Positions 17,631 through 25,525 of a DNA stretch of 64,000 nt are shown in pieces. Position 1 is the stretch's first letter, and each line of letters begins with the position of its first letter. Both the position numbers and the translations under genes were made by a program. The DNA is taken from positions 1,736,001-1,800,000 of the forward strand of contig NZ_WTYN01000001.1 of NCBI RefSeq assembly GCF_009827535.1, in the 5' to 3' direction. The DNA comes from Qipengyuania oceanensis (GTDB taxonomy: Bacteria > Pseudomonadota > Alphaproteobacteria > Sphingomonadales > Sphingomonadaceae). A model generated the notes under the pieces. It saw only the letters and a list, made by a program, of their open reading frames with translations, searched no databases and was not told the origin of the DNA.

Positions 17631-17651
17631 TTATATAAATATATATTATTT
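17631..17651. other. Pure A/T tract, candidate DNA-unwinding element
   Basis: Twenty-one consecutive A or T bases ending 17 bases before the hemE start. In a genome of this base composition such a tract is exceptional. It could be an unwinding element of the origin, a strong promoter -10 region for hemE, or both. Confidence 0.5.
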
Positions 17652-17668
17652 GGATTGGACACGACGCG

Positions 17669-18694
17669 ATGCCCGGCCTTCTCCTCGATACACTGCGCGG
17701 AAAGCGGGACGACAAGGTGCCCATGTGGCTCATGCGCCAGGCAGGCCGCTACCTGCCCGAATATCGCGCCTTGCGGGCCGAGAAGGGCGGTTTTCTCGAT
17801 CTCGTCTACGACAGCGAGGCCGCGGCCGAGGTCACGGTGCAGCCGCTGAGGCGCTTCGGTTTCGATGGAGCGATCCTGTTTTCCGATATCCTGATCGTTC
17901 CCCATGCCATGGGGCAGCACCTGGAATTTCTCGCGGGCGAGGGTCCCAAGCTCTCGCCTCCGCTGACCGAGGCACGGCTCGACCAGTTCACGTCGCATCC
18001 TGAACGCTTCGAGGCCGTTTACGAGACCGTGCGCCGCTGCCGTGCGCTGATCGATCCGGCGGTGACGATGCTCGGTTTCGCGGGATCGCCGTGGACCGTC
18101 GCGACCTACATGGTCGCCGGCGAGGGCAGCCGCGACCAGCATGCGACGCGCGCACTCGCCTACACCGATCCGGCACGGTTCCAGTCGATCATCGATGCCA
18201 TCGCGGCTTCCACCATCGGCTACCTGCGCGGCCAGATCGATGCAGGCGCCGAGGCCGTGCAATTGTTCGACAGCTGGTCGGGCAGCCTCGCTCCCGACGA
18301 ATTCGAGCGCTGGGTGATCGCGCCCAATGCGGCGATCGTCGCTGCGCTGGGGGAATCGCACCCCGATACGCCGGTAATCGGATTTCCCAAGGGTGCGGGC
18401 GAGAAACTGCCTGCCTATGCGCGCGAGACGGGCGTCGGCGCGGTCGGCGTGGACGAGACGATCGATCCACTATGGGCGATGCGCGAATTGCCTGCAGGCA
18501 TGCCGGTGCAGGGCAATCTCGATCCCCTGCTTCTGCTGGCCGGTGGCGACCGAATGCTCGAGCGGGTGCGGCTCATCCTGCGCAGCTTTGCAGGCCGCCC
18601 GCATGTCTTCAATCTGGGACACGGAATCGGCCAGTTCACGCCGATCCCGCATGTCGAGGCTCTGGTCGCAGAGGTGCGCGGCTGGCAGGGCTGA
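17669..18694 (+). CDS. hemE: Uroporphyrinogen decarboxylase
   Basis: 341 residues. The signature MWLMRQAGRYLPEYR carries the substrate-binding arginines R23 and R27; GAILFSDILIVPHAMG and the second signature GFAGSPWTVATYMV follow. The C-terminal VFNLGHGIGQFTP contains the conserved His. It converts uroporphyrinogen III to coproporphyrinogen III by four decarboxylations in the cytoplasm. hemJ, for a later step of the same pathway, is the next gene. Confidence 0.96.
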   Translation: MPGLLLDTLRGKRDDKVPMWLMRQAGRYLPEYRALRAEKGGFLDLVYDSEAAAEVTVQPLRRFGFDGAILFSDILIVPHAMGQHLEFLAGEGPKLSPPLTEARLDQFTSHPERFEAVYETVRRCRALIDPAVTMLGFAGSPWTVATYMVAGEGSRDQHATRALAYTDPARFQSIIDAIAASTIGYLRGQIDAGAEAVQLFDSWSGSLAPDEFERWVIAPNAAIVAALGESHPDTPVIGFPKGAGEKLPAYARETGVGAVGVDETIDPLWAMRELPAGMPVQGNLDPLLLLAGGDRMLERVRLILRSFAGRPHVFNLGHGIGQFTPIPHVEALVAEVRGWQG

Positions 18695-18752
18695 CGCACG
18701 GATTTGGACGCTGGCCCTTTCATCGGCTAGCTGACCGTCCTATCTACCATTC

Positions 18753-19205
18753 ATGCTCGAGGTGCTCGGCTTGCTTTATCCCTGGCTCAAGGTCGGACAT
18801 CTCGTGTTCGTCATCTTCTGGATGGCCGGCCTGTTCATGCTGCCACGTTTCTTCGTCTACCACCAGGAAGCGCCGGCGGGGTCCGACGAACGGGCCCGCT
18901 GGGTCGAGCGTGAAGCACGTCTTCGCAGGATAATCCTCAATCCGGCCATCGTGCTGGTTTGGGTCTTCGGCCTGCTGCTGGCATGGACGACACAGGCGTG
19001 GAGCGCGCCGTGGTTTCATCTGAAGCTGCTGCTGGTGGTGCTTCTGTCGGGTTACCATGGCTACATGAGCGCCTATTCCAAGAAGCTGGCGCGCGGCGAG
19101 GAAGCGCTGTCCGGCAAGGCCTTGCGGCTGCTGAACGAAGTGCCAGGTATCGCCGCGATCCTGATCGTGACCACGGTGATCGTGGGGCGGCTCTACCTTT
19201 CCTGA
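18753..19205 (+). CDS. hemJ: Protoporphyrinogen oxidase HemJ
   Basis: 150 residues, mostly membrane: four hydrophobic helices separated by short charged loops. The first helix carries WLKVGHLVFVIFWMAGLFMLP with the His proposed as heme ligand in HemJ, followed by RFFVYHQEA. FHLKLLLVVLLSGYHGYM contains the other conserved Lys/His set. HemJ oxidises protoporphyrinogen IX to protoporphyrin IX in bacteria lacking HemY and HemG. It lies between hemE and rho. Confidence 0.9.
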   Translation: MLEVLGLLYPWLKVGHLVFVIFWMAGLFMLPRFFVYHQEAPAGSDERARWVEREARLRRIILNPAIVLVWVFGLLLAWTTQAWSAPWFHLKLLLVVLLSGYHGYMSAYSKKLARGEEALSGKALRLLNEVPGIAAILIVTTVIVGRLYLS

Positions 19206-19372
19206 ACGTGGCCCGGGCATCCCGGAAATAGCCAATTGCCGAATTGACGCGCCGCCGCTGCAGGCGTAATTCACCCGTTCTCCTTCCGGTTGGGCATCGT
19301 CCACAGATGCCCTGGTCCGCTTTCCCCAAGCCCCATGACCATCGGCCGGACATCCCACCTGGAAATACCGAC

Positions 19373-20638
19373 ATGCATCTCAAAGATCTCAAACTGAAAA
19401 CCCCTGCCGATCTCGTCTCGATGGCCGAAGAACTGGGCGTCGAAGGCGCGTCCACCATGCGCCGGCAGGACCTCATGTTCTGCATCCTGCGCGAACTGGC
19501 GGAAGACGAGGAATACGAGGAAAAGATCATGGGCATCGGCACCATCGAGGTGCTGCAGGACGGTTTCGGCTTCCTGCGCTCGCCCGAGGCGAATTACCTT
19601 GCCGGTCCCGACGACATCTACGTCTCGCCCAACCAGGTGCGCAAGATGGGCCTGCGCACGGGCGACACGGTCGAAGGCGAGATCCGTGCGCCGAGGGAAG
19701 GCGAGCGGTATTTCGCGCTGACGAAGCTCACCAGCGTGAACTACGAGGATCCCGACCAGGTCCGTTTGCGGACGAATTTCGACAACCTCACTCCGCTCTA
19801 TCCTGAGGAGAAGCTGTCGCTCGACACGCTCGATCCGACGGTGAAGGACAAGTCCGCCCGCGTGATCGACATCATCTCGCCGCAGGGCAAGGGGCAGCGT
19901 GCGCTCATCGTGGCCCCTCCGCGCACCGGTAAGACCGTGTTGCTCCAGAACATTGCCAAGGCGATCACGGACAATCACCCGGAAGTCTTTCTGCTGGTGC
20001 TGCTGGTCGACGAGCGTCCGGAAGAAGTCACCGACATGCAGCGCAGCGTGAAGGGCGAGGTGATTTCCTCGACCTTCGACGAACCGGCGCAGCGTCACGT
20101 GCAGGTCGCCGAAATGGTCATCGAGAAGGCCAAGCGCCTGGTCGAACACAAGAAGGACGTCGTGATCCTGCTCGATTCGATCACCCGCCTTGGTCGCGCC
20201 TACAACACCGTCGTGCCGAGCTCGGGCAAGGTGTTGACCGGCGGTGTCGACGCCAATGCGCTGCAACGCCCGAAGCGCTTCTTCGGCGCGGCGCGCAACA
20301 TCGAGGAAGGCGGCTCGCTTTCGATCATCGCCACCGCGCTGATCGATACCGGCAGCCGGATGGACGAAGTCATCTTCGAGGAATTCAAGGGAACGGGTAA
20401 CTCGGAAATCGTCCTCGATCGCAAGGTCGCCGACAAGCGCATCTTCCCGGCTCTTGATGTCGGCAAGTCCGGTACGCGCAAGGAAGAGCTGCTGGTCGAG
20501 AAGGACAAGCTTTCGAAGATGTGGGTCCTGCGTCGTATCCTCATGCAGATGGGCACGATCGACGCGATGGAATTCCTGCTCGACAAGATGAAGGATTCCA
20601 AGACCAACGAAGACTTCTTCGATACGATGAACCAGTAA
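19373..20638 (+). CDS. rho: Transcription termination factor Rho
   Basis: 421 residues, standard size. An N-terminal helical domain ([21 protein letters not shown]) precedes the cold-shock RNA-binding fold ([20 protein letters not shown]) and the RecA-like ATPase, with Walker [15 protein letters not shown], Walker [17 protein letters not shown], and the Q/R-loop region [22 protein letters not shown]. The hexamer translocates along nascent RNA and releases polymerase. The start at 19373 is where homology begins. Confidence 0.97.
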   Translation: MHLKDLKLKTPADLVSMAEELGVEGASTMRRQDLMFCILRELAEDEEYEEKIMGIGTIEVLQDGFGFLRSPEANYLAGPDDIYVSPNQVRKMGLRTGDTVEGEIRAPREGERYFALTKLTSVNYEDPDQVRLRTNFDNLTPLYPEEKLSLDTLDPTVKDKSARVIDIISPQGKGQRALIVAPPRTGKTVLLQNIAKAITDNHPEVFLLVLLVDERPEEVTDMQRSVKGEVISSTFDEPAQRHVQVAEMVIEKAKRLVEHKKDVVILLDSITRLGRAYNTVVPSSGKVLTGGVDANALQRPKRFFGAARNIEEGGSLSIIATALIDTGSRMDEVIFEEFKGTGNSEIVLDRKVADKRIFPALDVGKSGTRKEELLVEKDKLSKMWVLRRILMQMGTIDAMEFLLDKMKDSKTNEDFFDTMNQ

Positions 20639-20666
20639 GTTCCGGATCTTCTAGGGGGAGAGCCTG

Positions 20667-21059
20667 GTGCACAGGCTATTGTATCGCAGTCAGGTTGCCG
20701 ATGGCGTGAAAGCGGCGGACGTCTTCGACATCGTCGCCCAGTCCGAGCGCAACAACCCGAAACACGCAATGACGGGGTTCCTGCTGCAGGAATTCGACAG
20801 TTTCCTCCAGTTCCTGGAAGGGCCTGTCTTCGCCGTCGAAGCGCTGCTGACGCGGATCGAGGAAGATCCGCGTCACAGCAATCTCGAAGTGCTCTATCGC
20901 GAGGACGCGCAGACGCGGCTGTTCGACGAATGGTCGATGAAGCACCTGCTCAGTTTCGGGGAACGACCGGCGCTCGAGCAGCTGCGCAACATTCTCGGCA
21001 CCCGACCCGACGGAGAGCGCCTTCTACGCGAGGTGGAGAAGTTCGTGTCCGGCGGCTAG
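20667..21059 (+). CDS. BLUF-domain blue-light sensor, single domain
   Basis: 130 residues. Key flavin-pocket residues of BLUF photoreceptors are in place: Y6 (LLYRSQ), S26 and N30 (SERNNPKH), Q48 in FLQFLEG, and W89 and M91 in FDEWSM, with the DPRH motif between. BLUF domains bind FAD and shift Tyr-Gln hydrogen bonding on blue light. There is no output domain, only a C-terminal helical cap, so it must act through a partner. The start is a GTG behind a strong ggggag. Its stop overlaps the stop of the converging SnoaL-like gene (CTAG). Confidence 0.9.
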   Translation: MHRLLYRSQVADGVKAADVFDIVAQSERNNPKHAMTGFLLQEFDSFLQFLEGPVFAVEALLTRIEEDPRHSNLEVLYREDAQTRLFDEWSMKHLLSFGERPALEQLRNILGTRPDGERLLREVEKFVSGG

Positions 21060-21460
21060 CCGGCAGCCTTCTGCCGTTCGAGTTGAGCGGCCATCATTTC
21101 CCAGACCTTGTTCACTGCCTTGAGCGGGCGGACCATCACCTTGAAATCTGTAATCAGGCCGTCCTCGTCGAAGCGGATCAGGTCGATACCGTTGACGTGA
21201 ATGCCGCCCATCTCGGTCACGAATTCGAGCAGGATATTCTCGCCGTCGACCATCTCCCGGACATAGCGAAAGCTGTCATTGTTGAGCGTCTGTCCGGCAG
21301 CTCCGAGGTAGGCCATCACGATCGGCTTGCCGCGTTGCGGGGTGTGGACGACCGGTGAGTGGAATACGGCGTCATCGTGGAGGATGTCCGCCAGTGCGTC
21401 GGCCTTGTTGCCGCCTTCGATGACGGCATGCCAGCGAGCGAGATTGTCGGTTGCGCTCAT
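21056..21460 (-). CDS. SnoaL-like/NTF2-fold protein
   Basis: 134 residues with the cone-shaped alpha+beta fold pattern of SnoaL/NTF2 proteins: N-terminal helices (NLARWHAVIEGGNKADALADIL), HDDAVFHSPVVHTPQRGKP, then strands VREMVDGENILLEFVTEMGG and GIDLIRFDEDGLITDFKVMVRPL. Members are small enzymes or ligand binders; no catalytic assignment is possible. The ATG overlaps the stop of the glutamate-synthase-like gene (ATGA), so the two are expressed together. Confidence 0.85.
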   Translation of the reverse strand: MSATDNLARWHAVIEGGNKADALADILHDDAVFHSPVVHTPQRGKPIVMAYLGAAGQTLNNDSFRYVREMVDGENILLEFVTEMGGIHVNGIDLIRFDEDGLITDFKVMVRPLKAVNKVWEMMAAQLERQKAAG

Positions 21461-23052
21461 ATCGCCTTCCTGAATGTATCGGCGCGGGCCTGGCGCCACG
21501 AGCGGGCATAGCGCGTGCCTTCGGGATCGTCGAGCAGCACGCCGGGTTCCAGAAAGTCGTGAATGTCGTCGAGCTGACAGGCGCGTGCTCCGTCGAGCCT
21601 TTCGCGCATGTCCTCGGCCCGGATATGCCACGGGCTGTCATGGCCCATGGCGACGACGATTTCCCGCAGCGAGTGCAGCGTCTGGCGCTGGAAGCGGGTT
21701 ACGCGCTCGGCCTTCTTGTCGACGTCTAGACCCTGCTGGCGCCATTCCTTCTGGGTCGCGATGCCGGTCGGGCATTCGCCGGTGTGGCATCGCATCGACT
21801 GGACGCATCCCAGCGAGAACATGAAGGCGCGCGCCGCGTTGCAGAAATCCGCGCCGATCGCGAAGGAAATGGCGAGGCCCGCGCCCGAGTGAACCTTGCC
21901 GGATGCGCCGAGTGCGATGTGATCCTTGAGGTTCATCCCGACGAGCATGTTGCGCACCACGACCAGCCCTTCGCGCAAGGGCATTCCGACATTGTTCGAC
22001 AGTTCGAGCGGCGCTGCTCCGGTTCCGCCCTCCGCGCCGTCGACGACGATGTAGTCAGGCGCGATACCGGTCGCCCGCATCGCCTTGCCGATGGCGAAGA
22101 CTTCATGGACCTGGCCGACGCAGAACTTGATGCCGATGGGCTTGCCACCGCTGAGACGCCGCAGCTGGCCGATCCACTCCATCATTTCCAGCGGCGTGGA
22201 GAATGTCGAATGCGCTGCCGGTGAAATCACGTCGCGGCCCGGATCGACGCCGCGGGCCTCGGCGATCTCCGCCGTGACCTTGGCACCCGGCAGGACTCCA
22301 CCGTGACCGGGCTTCGCGCCCTGGCTGAGCTTGATCTCGACCATCTTGACCTGCTGGTCTTGCGCCTGGTCGGCAAAGCGATCGGGATCGAAACCGCCGT
22401 TCTTGGTGCGGCATCCGAAATAGCCCGAGCCGATCTCCCATATCAGATCCCCGCCATGCGAGCGGTGATAGCGGCTGATGCCGCCTTCACCGGTGTTGTG
22501 AGCGAAGTTTCCGGCCGCCGCCCCCTTGTTCAGCGCCTCGATCGCCTTGGCCGAGAGCGAGCCGAAACTCATCGCGGAGATGTTCAGCAGGCTGCTGTCG
22601 TAGGGCTGGGCGGTCTCCGGGCCGCCGATGGTCTTGCGCCATTCGAGCGGCGCATCGACGTTGGGCACCATCGAGTGACCGAGCCATTCGTATTCTTCCG
22701 AATAGACATCGTATTCGGTCCCCATGGGATGCGCGTCGAGTTCGCCCTTGGCCCGGGCATAGACCAGACTGCGCTCTTCATGGCTGAAGGGTCGGCCCTC
22801 CAGATCGTCCTCGATGATGTAGGACTGCATGAACGGCCGCAGATCCTCCATCATCCAGCGGATGCGGGCGACCAGCGGATAATTGCGCCTTAGCGTGTGG
22901 CTTCGCTGGAAGAAGTCCCGCAGGGCGATGCCGAGCAAGGGTAGGGCGAGCACGAGGCCCCAGCGCAGCGTAGGCCAAGGGGCAATTGCCAGCCCCGCCA
23001 CGACCAGCAGCAGGATCAGCGGGACGAGGTAGCGGGGCGCAGTCGGCGCCAC
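21457..23052 (-). CDS. Membrane-anchored FMN-binding glutamate-synthase family protein
   Basis: 531 residues. One or two transmembrane segments (about 8-45) precede a GltB-like FMN barrel: NISAMSFGSLSAKAI, VEIKLSQGAKPGHGG and VDGAEGGTGAAP. Three cysteines C416, C422 and C427 in CVQSMRCHTGECPTG match the 3Fe-4S site of glutamate synthase. The amidotransferase domain is absent, so it is not a full glutamate synthase; the physiological substrate of this stand-alone class is unknown. It overlaps the SnoaL-like gene and lies five bases after the dienelactone hydrolase gene. Confidence 0.88.
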   Translation of the reverse strand: MAPTAPRYLVPLILLLVVAGLAIAPWPTLRWGLVLALPLLGIALRDFFQRSHTLRRNYPLVARIRWMMEDLRPFMQSYIIEDDLEGRPFSHEERSLVYARAKGELDAHPMGTEYDVYSEEYEWLGHSMVPNVDAPLEWRKTIGGPETAQPYDSSLLNISAMSFGSLSAKAIEALNKGAAAGNFAHNTGEGGISRYHRSHGGDLIWEIGSGYFGCRTKNGGFDPDRFADQAQDQQVKMVEIKLSQGAKPGHGGVLPGAKVTAEIAEARGVDPGRDVISPAAHSTFSTPLEMMEWIGQLRRLSGGKPIGIKFCVGQVHEVFAIGKAMRATGIAPDYIVVDGAEGGTGAAPLELSNNVGMPLREGLVVVRNMLVGMNLKDHIALGASGKVHSGAGLAISFAIGADFCNAARAFMFSLGCVQSMRCHTGECPTGIATQKEWRQQGLDVDKKAERVTRFQRQTLHSLREIVVAMGHDSPWHIRAEDMRERLDGARACQLDDIHDFLEPGVLLDDPEGTRYARSWRQARADTFRKAI

Positions 23053-23057
23053 CGGGC

Positions 23058-23753
23058 TCAGCCCAGGTGCTCCTTGAAGAATGCCTCTGTCCGCGAATCG
23101 GCGAGCTGGGCGCCTTCCTCGTCGCGGCGGTCGCCGAACTCGGTTGCAAAGCCGTGATCAAGGCCCTCGTAATCATGGAGCGTGACCTTCGGATGGTCGT
23201 CCAGCCCTTCATGCATGGCTTTCTGAGCTTCCTTGTCGACGAAATGATCCTCGGTGGGAACGTGCAGCATGAGGGGGTTGGCGATCGCGTGCTTCTCGCC
23301 CAGCATCTGGTCGATCTGAACACCATAGTAGCCGACGGTCGCGTCGCTGTCGGTGCGTGTGGCAACCATATAGGCGAGTTTACCCCCAAGGCAGTAACCA
23401 ACTGCGCCGACTTTCTCAGCGCCTTGGCTGCGCGCGTATTTGATCGCGGCCTCGATGTCCTTCACGCCCTGATCCGGATCGAACTTGCCCATAAGTTCGA
23501 GCGCGCGCTGGAATTCCGGCTCGACGTCCGGGTCGAGCTCCACGCCAGGTTCGAGGCGGAAGAACAGGTCTGGCGATACGGCCAGATATCCGGCCTCGGC
23601 CCACTTGTCGCATTTGCGCCGAATTCCGGCATTCACTCCGAAGATTTCCTGGATGACCACGATCGCGGCCTTTGGCTCGTCGGCCGGACGGGCGACGTAG
23701 AGCTTGAATTCCTCATTGCCATCGAGCGTCTCGATCATCACGGTTTCGGACAT
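23058..23753 (-). CDS. Dienelactone hydrolase family protein
   Basis: 231 residues of the alpha/beta-hydrolase DLH family. The nucleophile cysteine is in VGYCLGGKLAY; the acid lies around TEDHFVD and the histidine in GLDHGFA, giving the Cys-Asp-His triad usual for DLH. The N-terminal KAAIVVIQEIFGVNAGIRRK supplies the expected Glu near the active site. DLH hydrolyses dienelactone, but many members act on other esters or lactones. First gene of a leftward three-gene unit. Start ATG 23753; in-frame ATG 15 bases downstream is possible. Confidence 0.88.
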   Translation of the reverse strand: MSETVMIETLDGNEEFKLYVARPADEPKAAIVVIQEIFGVNAGIRRKCDKWAEAGYLAVSPDLFFRLEPGVELDPDVEPEFQRALELMGKFDPDQGVKDIEAAIKYARSQGAEKVGAVGYCLGGKLAYMVATRTDSDATVGYYGVQIDQMLGEKHAIANPLMLHVPTEDHFVDKEAQKAMHEGLDDHPKVTLHDYEGLDHGFATEFGDRRDEEGAQLADSRTEAFFKEHLG

Positions 23754-23876
23754 TGGCTGTATATTCCTTTTGCAAGCGGCGCTGTTGTCGACGTCGAGCG
23801 CACGAGGGGATTGGGCTTGTCTGTCGGCATTGATAAACCCAGATAGGGACGACGAGATCATAACGGAGAAACGGGG

Positions 23877-24143
23877 ATGAAGGTCAACATCGAAATCGAT
23901 TGCACGCCGGAAGAGGCGCGAACCTTCATGGGATTGCCCGACATGAGCAAGGCCAACAGCGTCTATGTCGATACCATGGCGAAAGCGATGAAGGGCGTCA
24001 CCAACCCGGAGAAGCTCCAGGAATACGCGCAGAATCTGGCTCCGATGGGGCAGATGGGCCTGAAGTTGTTCCAGAATTTCATGGAGAACAGCGCCGCGAT
24101 GGCCGAAGGAGCGTCGCGTCCGAGGAAATCCTCCGACGATTGA
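23877..24143 (+). CDS. DUF6489 family protein
   Basis: 88 residues, beginning MKVNIEIDCTPEEARTFMGLPD and continuing with helical segments rich in Met and Gln (YAQNLAPMGQMGLKLFQNFM). This matches a small family, DUF6489, that I recall from Sphingomonadales; no function is known. It lies 18 bases before the mnmE start, so it probably leads the mnmE-mnmG-rsmG-parA-parB transcript. Confidence 0.85.
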   Translation: MKVNIEIDCTPEEARTFMGLPDMSKANSVYVDTMAKAMKGVTNPEKLQEYAQNLAPMGQMGLKLFQNFMENSAAMAEGASRPRKSSDD

Positions 24144-24161
24144 TCGGTGGGCATTGCCCCG

Positions 24162-25442
24162 ATGAGCGATGACACGATCTTTGCGCTATCGAGCGGCGCG
24201 CCGCCTGCTGCGATCGGCGTGATCCGGATCAGCGGTTCTGGCGCAGGGGACGCGGGCAGGGCGCTCGCCGGCGATTTGCCGGAGCCGCGACGGGCGGCGG
24301 TTCGCAGCCTCCGCAACAGCGAAGGTGAGCTTCTTGACGAGGCCCTGGTGCTCTGGTTTCCGGGGCCCGGCAGCGCGACCGGCGAGGATTTGCTCGAATT
24401 TCATTGTCATGGGGGACGGGCGATCGTTGCCGCAGTCAAGCGCACTCTGGCTTCGCGCGTCGGCCTGCGCGAGGCAGAGCCCGGAGAATTCACGCGCCGG
24501 GCCTTCGCCAACGGACGCATCGACTTGGCCGAGGCCGAAGGGCTGGCCGACCTGCTGGAAGCGGAAACCGAACTGCAGCGCGCCTCCGCGCTCGCAATGG
24601 CTGGCGGTACGCTGTCGCGCCAGGCTAACTTGTGGCGCGAGGAGCTGCTGGCATTGTCCGCGATCGTCGAGGCATCACTCGATTTCTCGGACGAGGATGA
24701 TGTCGACGAACTGCCACCGTCCTTCACTTCGCGCTTGCGGGAATTCTCCGGCGAAGTCGCGCAATGGCTTTCCCGGCCAACGGCAGAACGCTTGAAGGAC
24801 GGATACAGGATCGTGCTGGCTGGGCCACCGAATGCGGGGAAGTCGAGCCTTTTCAACGCATTGACCGAGTCGCAGGGAGCCATCATCTCGCCGCATGCAG
24901 GTACGACGCGTGACCTGATCGAACGGAGCGTTGCGATTTCGGGCGTGCCTCTGACATTCGTCGATACGGCAGGATTGCGCGAAGAAGGTGCCGAGGAAAT
25001 CGAGGCGATCGGAATCGCACGGGCGCGGGATGCGCTCGAAACCGCCGATTGCGTCTTGTGGCTCGGAGAAGAGGGGCAGGGTCCGCCGCAGGCCTGGGAA
25101 ATCGAGACCAAGGTCGATCTGCCAGATCGTCCGGGAAAGGCTTCTGCGGTCTCGCGAGTCTCGGCAGAAACGGGATCGGGCATCGGCGAATTGGTGGAGA
25201 AGCTCGTTCGCACCGCGCGCGATGCCATGCCCAGGCCCGGAGAAACGGCGCTCAACCGGCGGCAGCGCCGGCTCGTCTCCGAGCTGGGGATTGCGCTTGC
25301 TGGCGCCGGTCGTGTTTCCGACCCGCTATTGGTGGCGGAGAGGCTACGGACGGGACGGCTTGCGCTCGACGCGCTTGTCGGGCGGACATCGACAGAAGAC
25401 ATGCTGGACGGGCTTTTCGGTCGTTTCTGCATTGGCAAGTGA
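24162..25442 (+). CDS. mnmE: tRNA modification GTPase MnmE
   Basis: 427 residues. The N-terminal tetrahydrofolate-binding domain (DTIFALSSGAPPAAIGVIRISG) and helical domain surround a G domain with Walker A AGPPNAGKSSLFNAL, G2/G3 GTTRDLIE and VDTAGLRE. The protein ends in the diagnostic C-terminal RFCIGK. With MnmG it installs the aminomethyl-type modification on wobble uridine 34. ATG 24162 is preferred over an upstream in-frame GTG at 24147. Confidence 0.96.
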   Translation: MSDDTIFALSSGAPPAAIGVIRISGSGAGDAGRALAGDLPEPRRAAVRSLRNSEGELLDEALVLWFPGPGSATGEDLLEFHCHGGRAIVAAVKRTLASRVGLREAEPGEFTRRAFANGRIDLAEAEGLADLLEAETELQRASALAMAGGTLSRQANLWREELLALSAIVEASLDFSDEDDVDELPPSFTSRLREFSGEVAQWLSRPTAERLKDGYRIVLAGPPNAGKSSLFNALTESQGAIISPHAGTTRDLIERSVAISGVPLTFVDTAGLREEGAEEIEAIGIARARDALETADCVLWLGEEGQGPPQAWEIETKVDLPDRPGKASAVSRVSAETGSGIGELVEKLVRTARDAMPRPGETALNRRQRRLVSELGIALAGAGRVSDPLLVAERLRTGRLALDALVGRTSTEDMLDGLFGRFCIGK

Positions 25443-25464
25443 CGCGTCCGAGCTAAGGCGCGGT

Positions 25465-25480
25465 TGTTCCACGTGGAACA
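25465..25480. promoter_or_regulatory. parS centromere-like site 1
   Basis: A perfect 16-bp palindrome, tgttccacgtggaaca, in the gap between mnmE and mnmG. It matches the conserved chromosomal parS consensus bound by ParB; parA and parB follow within 3.4 kb. Confidence 0.92.
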
Positions 25481-25525
25481 CGGCTTTGCTTTGACGCTCC
25501 ATCGGCGATTCAGTATGGGCGCACT

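Larger units (their letters stand above)
17338..17668. other. Candidate chromosomal replication origin (oriC) region
   Basis: 331 bases without a convincing gene, between divergent ppsR and hemE. It contains a 21-base run of only A and T (17631-17651) in a strongly GC-rich chromosome, a DnaA-box-like nonamer on the minus strand (17367-17375), and a weaker one at 17599-17607. In Caulobacter crescentus and Rickettsia the origin lies next to hemE in the same gene neighbourhood. Here parA, parB and three parS-like palindromes lie within about 12 kb on the hemE side. Genes on both sides run away from it. Function as origin is inference; the region must also hold the hemE and ppsR promoters. Confidence 0.6.
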
